Below are positions 1-9,800 of a stretch of DNA of 64,000 nt, piece by piece (positions within the stretch are counted from its first letter, which is position 1; each line of letters opens with the position of its first letter). Source of the DNA: Eudorina sp. 2006-703-Eu-15 (taxonomy: Eukaryota; Chlorophyta; Chlorophyceae; Chlamydomonadales; Volvocaceae); contig BDSI01000179.1 of NCBI GenBank assembly GCA_003117195.1, forward strand, positions 62,001-126,000. The letters run 5' to 3'. The position numbers and the translations under genes were made by a program. The notes under the pieces are model-generated. The model searched no databases. It saw only the letters and a list, made by a program, of their open reading frames with translations, and was not told the origin of the DNA.

Positions 1-707
1 GGCGTGGTGTGCGTGTGGTGTTCGTGGTGTAGAAGATGGCGTAGACTGGACTGCAATACGCCTTAAGTACAGTGCGAAGCACTGTATATATGTCCCGGCA
101 TCTTGAGAAGCCTTTATTGGCTGGCCCGTGCAGCTCTCACCTACTGCCTGCAGTGGGTTTATTTCCGCCAGCAGCAGTAGTACTACTGCTGCTAGTGCAC
201 TAGTGCAGGTCAATGGAATTACGTGTATACAGTGCTTTGGAGCAATCACGGGCTAGGCAGGTGAAGGAAAGGGGTTGGGTGGATTTAGGAGATAACCGGG
301 GGCGTGATTTGTCATGTATAGCAGGCGGGCAACGCACGGCGTTGCCTTTGCCTTTGCCGTATGCGCGCACACACGCACGTTTTATTTCACGGCAGGTTCA
401 CGTCACCTTGGTGCGTGCACCTGCTGCCTGCCCGTTTTGCGCCTGCTGGAACTTTGATGCCCTGCCTGGTCGTCCGGGCCCTCAGACCTTCTTCCGTCGG
501 TGCGCCCCTCCACCTGTTTGCTTGCTAGCAGTCACATGGTGTGCGCCGCCAGCCATGCCCTGCCTCCGCGCGGCTCCGTCCGCTAACTTGCATTGCTGTA
601 TTTGTTTGCGCACCACCTACCAATGCTTCATCATTCGTTTGGTGCGTGCTTGATGGAGTGCATTGCTTGTATGCCTTGGTATCGCGCCCGCCCTTGCTCG
701 TACACAG
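1..707. other. left flank / partial intron of ankyrin locus 1
   Basis: No exon recognised. It should be the intron upstream of the exon starting at 708. A 22-bp perfect palindrome lies at 171-192 and is followed by a second short palindrome. Around 630-665 is the recurring intron motif with core GTGCTTGATGGAGTGC-like sequence, seen upstream of several ankyrin exons in this window. Confidence 0.5.
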
Positions 708-806
708 TACGGTGAGACACCGCTGTGCGCGGCGGCGCGTTGTGGCCATTTGAAGATTATCAAGTACCTGGCATCCAAAGGGGCGAACAAGGATACGGCA
801 ACGGAG
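708..806 (+). CDS. locus 1 ankyrin exon a
   Basis: 33 codons beginning YGETPLCAAARCGHLKII. Acceptor ACACAG, donor GTGAGC. Corresponds to locus 2 exon 18566-18664. Confidence 0.75.
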
Positions 807-3800
807 GTGAGCATGTACGTACACGGTTCGGGTACTGCTGGGTCGCCCATTTCCTGCCGGGTCTTGTTTGATTTTTTGTCGGTGGTGGCGCGGCTGCTTT
901 ATTTGTTACTGTTTTTATGTTTTCCAATTCGCAGTGAATTAGAACATGTTACGTATATTGCTTGGTACTTGGTTTGGGTCGGGCGGTTCTTTCTCTAAAC
1001 ACGTACATGCATACATCAAGTGCCTACGGCGGCGTGGTATATAGGTGGTATATATCGGTTAGGTAGGCGCATGCCTGCCCCATCCCCCCTCCCCCCGTCC
1101 CCCCGCCCTGCCGACTGTTGATGCTGTTCTGCACCTGTTTGCTGCGCCAACCGGTCCTCCGTCGCGCATCCGGCTCCAAGAATATAATCCTCGCTCCTGT
1201 ATTCCTGTATATAATACATACATAATTGCGCACATGTACGTACGGCATGCACGCAGAGTGGCGAGACAGCTCTGCACCTGGCGGCTCGATCGGGCGAAAT
1301 CAACATTGTCAAGTATTTGGTTTCCGCGGGGATGGACAAGGACAAGGCGGGCGGCCAGGTCAGTTCACGGTTCCAACGGCCGTCGGCGCGCGGAGTATGT
1401 GGCTAGGTCGCTAGCCATGCAGCCGTGCAAGTCGATATACGCAGCATACACATGCAGCACGAAACAAACGCGTGTTTAGATGGGCTTATTACTTGTATAT
1501 ATATACGTGTATATATGTATGTATATATATATGTAATATTTATATGTATATGTAAATATCGGGTGACGCCGTCCTAGCCCTCAGACCTGATCCATTTTCG
1601 CCATACAGGGTACCTATGTGTATGTGTCAAAAAGCAAGGCTGCTGCTGGCGATGCGAGCGCATTCTAAAACTTCTGAAGAGCGCCTGCTGCATTTTATTT
1701 TCTGACGCGTAGAAAAAAGTTCCACTGACTGCACACAACTCAGTTGCTGCTGTCGTATATATGCCATTCCCACAACTGTCGGCGGCCTGTTTGTTTATGA
1801 CGTATCAGGAAAGGACCAGCTGGCAGACGATATCTGTTTCATCCAACTCATGTATATATCATTATATTGTTGTTGTTGTTGTGTGTTACATGGTTGGGGG
1901 TGCGTAACCCCATACCTGCACATACCCATACGAGCCGGAGGCCCAAGGGCAAACAAAACGCCCAAAAGCACTGGTTTGCAATACCGCATTAACAGGAGTC
2001 GACGAGACTAGCGCCCATCATTATATGTATATATAGCATTATATGCCAAATATTAACTATCTGTTACCACGGCGTGGTAACAGTCAGGTTATTATTTGGT
2101 GGGTATTTAATTGAATATTGGCCCCCCGCCGCTTCCAATTTTGATTGCACTCCGAAGCTCACCTGTTTGATTGGCAGCCCTCCCCCGCCCAGCTCGTCCC
2201 ATGACATGGTGTACGTAGTAGTTTCCTCTGCAACAATGCATCATCTTTCTTTTTTCCTTTTGGCTGGTGAACGATAACCTATCTAAATATATAATCGGCG
2301 GCGCGCGCGTGTACGCACACACGCAGCACGGCCGTACACCGCTGTATGCGGCGATTCAACACTATCACATGGACGCGGCCAAGTACTTGCTATCCGTTGG
2401 GGCGGCTGCACACCACGTCGACCAGGTAGGCTAGTTCGTTGTGCCGCGCTGGTGGCGCCGGGGAAGGGTAGCGGCGGGTAACGGGGGTTGGTTGGACGTA
2501 CATACGGCGTACGTATGTCTGGACGCGACTACATATACTACTAAACCCAATCGGCCGAGGGAGCAGCGCGAGCGGCAGCCGTCATTGATTTGTGCCTGGA
2601 TGCGTGGGCTCCTCCACCCATCGGCCTAATCGGCCCCCGCACCCAGGCACAACGAAACTAATGACGGCGGCTGCCGCTGCATCCATCCGCATGCATGAGT
2701 GCCCTTCCCCGCCCGCGGTCCCCGCCGTATTAAGGGCGCACGATCGAGTTCCTTCGTTCCTTTGCTTGACGGAACGATGAAGTGTCAGCCATGACTGCCA
2801 GCGCCCTGCCTCGTTATTAGTTGCGTAGCTCGCTCTCTTTCCGCTGCCGACGACGGCGAACGAGCGAGTGCGTGCGCTCCTGTGCATGTGCGTTATTAGC
2901 TGCATGCGCCGCCCCGGTCCTAGCCGACCACTCATCCTTACTTCTTGGAATAATGTGTCTTGTGTATGTCAGCGAACCAAATGCCTCTTCATTCGTTTGC
3001 TAGTGCTCGATGGAGTCTTATGTATGGGCGAGCGACATAGATACCGACCTGCTGACATACCCGCCTGCCCGTCCGCGTGCATTACCCGCATGCGCGAAGG
3101 TCGGCAAGACACCGCTGCACCTGGCGGCTCGATCGGATCGCTATTCGGAGGTTGTCGAGCAGTTGCTGGCACTCGGGGCGGACAAGGACAAAGCGGACGA
3201 CGTAAGTCCGTACGTACGTACGTGGTCCAGGCGGCGATGAGGGAGGAGAGGATATGCCGATTATTGCTGCGTGCGCGTGCTAGCCGTGCAAGTCAGCAGT
3301 AGTGTTCACTTTGCACACGCCAGTAACCCTTTGGAGCGACCCTGGGTTCGCTAGATAGGTTGGGGCGGAGTGGGTAGAGGACCAAACGATGCGCGCGGCG
3401 GGGGGCCGGGTAAGGAGCGGGACAGACACGTAGCTAAATGAAGGTCATGGTGGCGCTAGTTCGTTTAGGCGGTGTCTGGTGAGGAAGCCTCGGCTGTCGC
3501 CGTTGGCTGTCACCGATGACCCGCAGGGTCCGCAGTAACAATCGTAATAATAATAATAATTAATACCTCATTATTCATCCAGCAGCGCTTACTTGATAAT
3601 TGAGTGCAATAATTTTGATGGGCAATGCAACTATAAATAAACGAACCCCCCCTCCCCCCCGCCCCCCCACACACACACGCAGGCCGGCTGCACACCGCTA
3701 CACGTGGCGGCTCAGGAGGGCAGCCTGGAGGTTGTCAAGCTGTTGCTCTCCGCGGGAGCGGACATGGAGAAGGTGGACCAGGTCGGTTCGTTCGTTGTGC

Positions 3801-6800
3801 CGAGATATGGGCTGCGGGGTATGTTGATTATTTAATAGCTGCTAGCTAGATAGCTAGCCGTGCAGGTCGATGCACGCACGCACATGCATGGCATGTGGCC
3901 CTGCACGCACATACATGTTTATTTCCGCACCATCGATGTTATGTATGTTGGGTCCCGATCGATTCATGAGTTCGCACGATGAGTGCAACCCGCCTACCTG
4001 GCTGCTGCCCCCTGCCTGCCCCGCCCGCTGCCGACCGTGAGGGCGCTACTCCGTTCATCTGGCTGGCTGCTGATATGAGCCACCCGGCCCTCGCTCCGTC
4101 GCTCGGCGACTCCCAACTATCGATCTTGCATTCGGTTCGTTCTATGTCAACCTAACGCATGTAATGCGTGTTGCCTTACCAAGTTATCATTCGTTGGTTA
4201 CGTATTACTGTATGGAATCAAATTCATTGTACGTATGGGTGACGACACGCATCTCCATCCGTGATGATGAATGCCTGGACGCACACAGGCCGGCTGCACA
4301 GCGCTTTACGCGGCGGCGGCGGCGCCTCCACGTCATGGCCGCCCCGGCGGCCGCTTGGAAGTGCTCAAGCAGCTGCTGTCCGCGGGGGCGGACAAAGACA
4401 AGGCAGACAATGTAACACGAGGCTTCGCACTGTACACAATACCATTACCTAACTGTGTAATTCCTACCTTCCGGTGTACTTCAGTTACACCTGTATTGCC
4501 AAGCGTACTGCCAGTACCTCTCGGCGTACCTCCCTGGAGACGCTCCGACACATCCACACTACTAAGTCCCTACCGTCAGCCATTCTCAGTATCTTTTGAT
4601 ACCACCTTTCAGGACTCGGGTAGTTGCTGACTATCGGGCGTTTCCGACCTTCAGTTCTTAGTACTCATTGTTAGATCGCGTCTTACAGTGGTGCGAATTG
4701 ATTCGAACTAGTTCGCGCCTCTATCTTACGTTCATTTGATCCCTTCTTTTAACTTTTAACTTAAGTCTCAATGGAGCTGGCGCCGACGCAAGCCAACTCG
4801 GACGTCATCAGTTTTTTCTGATATCTCCGTTCGCTCTCGACGAGGCGCGCCGAATTGTTTCTGCGTAACTTATCGTCAGTATCGCCTAGCATCTTACAGT
4901 TCTGTTGGCGCCGGCGGCACAAGCCCCGGGACAGCCCATCGCGCCATCCGGCCGCACCTCGCCCAGCTCTAAACCAAACGATCAAGCTAACGGGCTTTCG
5001 AACAATCAAAATATCGCATCTTAAAATAACGTGCAAATTCCATTTAGCGGTTCGCCGGACTCGGCAACTTTCACCAACACTCATCCGGCCCCTCACACAA
5101 CCTGCGCTATTCCAAACGCACACTCGGAGCATGGTCTCCGGCCGGCATCCGCGCCCGCGCCTCAGGACTTAACTGTGTCTATCGACGCAAAGTCTCCTCG
5201 CCCCAGCAGCGATTGGCTCTTCAGCCGTGTTGAGTTTGAGAGCATCCAGGCAGCAACTGGTCGCCAGTTCACGCTTGATGCTGCTTGTAACAATGAAGGT
5301 ACCAATGCTCTCTGTGCCACATATGCGTCCCCGACACGCTCATACTTCAAACATAATCTCACAGGACAGCACGTCTGGGTCAATGCACCATACAACCAGC
5401 TCCCTTATTGGATTCGGCATTACAGACGATGCAAAGCTCTTAGCCCGTTCGATACCAGCGCGGTTTTTATCACACCCAACGCAGCGGGCCTCAAAAACAG
5501 CCTCGATGGCATGATCTTATTGCGGGAATACCCACGGGGCAGCCCAATCCTACGGCAGCCCGGATGCGACCAGCCTATGTGTACGACGCATGTACTGCAA
5601 GTGTGGTACGACCCACCACAGGCACCCAAGCTGCGACTAGCAAATCCCGACAAAGCACTCAAATTTACTTGCACAATCAACGGCAAACAAGCGGTGCTGC
5701 TCATCGACACGGGTGCATCACATTCCATTGTACGTAAAGCCTTCTTACCAGATACAAAAGGCCTCAGACCGACCCCCTTAGGAGGTGTCGAAATTGCCGA
5801 TGGAAAGCTCGTTCCCTTGCACGGCGAAATCGACTTACTACTGCAGATACAGCGCTACACGACCACTCTGTCCACCCTCGTCATGCCAGACCTCATACCT
5901 GGCATCGACCTTATCCTGGGTATGGATTGGATGACAGCCAATGGGGTCCAACTTGACATCCCGGCACTGACATGCCTTATTACAAAACCATCCAACAAGT
6001 CCAGGAAGCAATACCTGTTGGTTGCGGACTCCCGAAAGCACGCACCCAGTCCAGGTGGGGAGGTAAACGCGGGTGTAGCCGCAATGAAAGCCATCTGCGC
6101 CACATTGGCACACCACACGACGCCAGAAATAATGAGCGCTAGCGCAGCTAGACGAGCTATCAAGAAAAATGCCCCTGGCATGCTGGTCGTGGTAAGAGAG
6201 GTACAAAACGATACCCAAGACACACCACCAACCCAATCAGCAAATCCACCAGGGCCACCACCCCTCCCCAAGTTCCCGACTACACCTCAGTTATGTACGG
6301 CACTGGCCACGGAGCCCACCGAACCCACCGTACAACAACCTCATTCCGATCTCATTCCAGCAGCTCAGCTCACGGAATTACTCAATGAATACCAAACGGT
6401 TTTTGAGCCCATCAGCGGCGTGCCACCAGACCGTCGCATAGGTCACACCGTCGACACGGAGCCTAATGCTAAACCAGTTTTCTCCCGAATGTACCGGCTA
6501 TCTCCTCAGGAAACAGCTGAAGTTCAAAAACAAATTGAACAATTACTCAAACTCGGCCTTATACAGCCTTCGTCGTCGCCTTGGGGAGCGCCGGTCCTCT
6601 TCGCCGCAAAGAAAGATGGCGGTCTGCGAATGTGCATTGACTACCGACAATTAAATAAAGTCACAATCAAAAACCGCTACCCCATACCGAACCCAGAGGA
6701 TCTTTTCGACGCTCTACAAGGTTCGACGATCTTCTCATCGATCGACCTACAGTCGGGTTATCATCAAATAAAAATCAATGAAGAAGATAGGCACAAAACC

Positions 6801-9800
6801 GCTTTTCGCACACCATTTGGCCACTACGAATTCCTCGTTCTAAGTATGGGCCTTGCGAACGCACCAGCGACTTTCCAAGCAGTAATGAACTCAGTGTTCC
6901 AACCATACATTGGCAAATTTGTCCTTGTATACCTCGACGACATCATCGTCTTCAGTAAATCGCCGACGGAACATTTGCAGCACCTACGACTCGTGCTCGA
7001 CATCCTAAAACGGGAAAAATTACAAGTAAAATTATCCAAATGTGAATTCAATCGTCAGGAATTGAAGTTCCTCGGCATGATTGTCAGTCGTAACGGCTTG
7101 AAAGTCGATGACTCAAAAGTGAAGGTCGTACGCGAATGGCCAACACCACATGATGTTTCCAGCTTACGAGGATTCCTTGGTTTATCAAATTATTTCCGCA
7201 AATTCATACAAGGCTACTCCTCCTTAGTAGCACCTCTTACTAAGTTAACGGGCAACACCGTACCGTTCACGTGGGAAGCTGAACAACAGCTCACGTTCGA
7301 TGGGGTAAAAGAAGCGCTTACCAACGCGCCAATCCTAGCATTCCCGGACGTCACGAAACCCTTTGAGGTTATCAGCGACGCATCTTTGCAAGGAACGGGA
7401 GCAGTTCTCATACAAGATGGACGCCCTGTCGCCTACACCAGCGCTAAATTCTCCCAAGCAGAGAGAGGCTACACCACTACCGAACAGGAACTCCTTGGCG
7501 TAATACAAGCCCTTAAGCAATGGCGTTGCTATCTGGAAGGCCCACCCATTACGTTAATAACCGACCATAACCCTAACACCTTCCTGGATTCTCAGAAAAG
7601 CCTGTCAAAGATCTCTCGCCGACAGGTTCGGTGGCTTGAGTATCTACAGCGTTTTAACTACACCTGGGAATACCGTCCAGGAAGAGTGAATGTCGCTGAT
7701 CCGCTGAGCCGATTCACAGCCACGGTACTCGCTGCCCATGTACGGCAGCGGTACACGATGCAATCTACCTTACCTGATGAACTACTGGAGGCGTACACAC
7801 ACGATCCCTACTTTGCGAATATAAACACATTGTCGAAACATGGCGTCCGGTATGGCCGTGATGGTCACTACCGCCGAAATGGCTGTCTGGTTGTGCCTGA
7901 TCATCACAACCTTCGCACCCGTATAATCCAAGAGCATCATGACTGCCCCTACTCCGGTCACCGGGGTGTAGATCGCACCCTGGAACTGATACGCCGTGAG
8001 TTTTGGTGGCCACATATCACCGCCGACGTGGGACGCTACGTCGCGGCATGCTCCCTGTGTCAGCGCAATAAGCCAAGAACACAGAAGAAACCGGGTCTAC
8101 TACAGCCACTCCAGATTCCCGGGCACGTCTGGAGTAGTGTGTCGATGGATTTCATCACACATTTGCCCCGTACAAACGCGGGCCACAACGCCATAGTCAC
8201 GTTTGTAGACCGCCTGACCAAGATGGTTCGGGTGGCCCCTACAACGGAAAACGTCACAGCTGAGGCTCTTGCCCAGTTGTACATCGACAATGTCTTTCGC
8301 CATCACGGGCTCCCCGAAGAGGTGATCTCTGACAGGGGGCCACAGTTCATCAGCAACTTCTGGAAAGAAATACTCAAAATCACCGGCACACAACAGCGGC
8401 TATCATCAGCGTACCACCCGCAAACAGACGGGCAAACCGAGCGCATGCACAGAGTTCTCGAAGAGATCCTACGCAACTACGTGAATCCCGCTCAAGATGA
8501 CTGGGATTCCAAGCTCTCAATGGTCGAATTCGCAATCAACAATACATACCAGGCCTCCATCAAAGCAACACCGTTCGAACTGAACTACTGCCGTACACCC
8601 CGTTTGCCTGCCCTCCTGGGCATGGAGACACACGTTCCCGCCGCACAGAAATTCTGTGACGACATGAAGAACAACCTTAAGCGGGCTAAGCAGTTCATTG
8701 CTAAGGCACAGGACTATTACAAAAAGTACGCCGACCAAGACCGGCGTGAGGGTCAATTCCATGCCAACCAGGAAGTGCTCCTCAGCACCAAAAATATCCG
8801 GTTGCATTCACCGGGCTCCAGCAAATTGCTACCCCTCTGGATCGGCCCATTCAAAATCGCCAAGGTGCTGTCTCCTGTAGCAGTCAAGCTCGACCTGCCA
8901 CCCACATACCGCATACACCCAGTCTTTCACGTGTCCCTCCTCAAACCACACGTGCCAAGCAAGGGCCGACAACCACCAGGACCCATTACCGTCCTGGATG
9001 ATGGACCCTACTGGGCTGTACGAATGCTCCTCGCACATCGAGAGAAAAAACACCAGTCGGGCAAACGCCTAGAATTTCTGGTGGCGTGGGATGGATATGG
9101 ACCCGAGCACAATTCATGGGAGCCCGAACACGACATCACACCATCCGCCATCGATGAGTACTGGGCTACCCATCCAAAACCTGAAAGCCCCGCACAACGC
9201 CAAGACAACCCACAACCCAAACCACAACCCAGAATGCTGACACGTGGCAAACGTGCCCGCAACACATAGCTCACAGGGACTCTCGCTCCAGGTGGGGAGG
9301 ACTGTAACACGAGGCTTCGCACTGTACACAATACCATTACCTAACTGTGTAATTCCTACCTTCCGGTGTACTTCAGTTACACCTGTATTGCCAAGCGTAC
9401 TGCCAGTACCTCTCGGCGTACCTCCCTGGAGACGCTCCGACACATCCACACTACTAAGTCCCTACCGTCAGCCATTCTCAGTATCTTTTGATACCACCTT
9501 TCAGGACTCGGGTAGTTGCTGACTATCGGGCGTTTCCGACCTTCAGTTCTTAGTACTCATTGTTAGATCGCGTCTTACAGACAAGGTAGACGAATGGATG
9601 TATCCGTCCACATACATGCTGCCCATGCATGCACGCTGTAAACGCTTCCACATACATGCCGCCCACATGCCGCCCATGCATGCACGCTGCAAATGTGTCG
9701 ATAGCTACGTATCGGTGGGGCTGGCATACATACAGGGGTGAATACGCCACCCCTCAGTTAGTTCCTCATCCCCTTTATACACGCCAAGCTCCGGCCGGCG

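Larger units (their letters stand above)
4411..9579 (+). mobile_element. Ty3/gypsy LTR retrotransposon (chromodomain type), complete
   Basis: 5169 bp: LTR 4411-4687, primer-binding site at 4688, one long pol frame 5031-9269, polypurine tract 9290-9302, LTR 9303-9579, with GACAA duplications on both sides. Both LTRs are 277 bp, start TGTAA, end TTACA, and I find no difference between them on reading, so insertion is recent. Pol order is protease, reverse transcriptase, RNase H, integrase, chromodomain, which defines Ty3/gypsy rather than copia. No gag is recognised; only about 340 bp separate the LTR from the pol frame. The element lies in the same orientation as locus 1, inside its sixth ankyrin exon. 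Confidence 0.93.
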
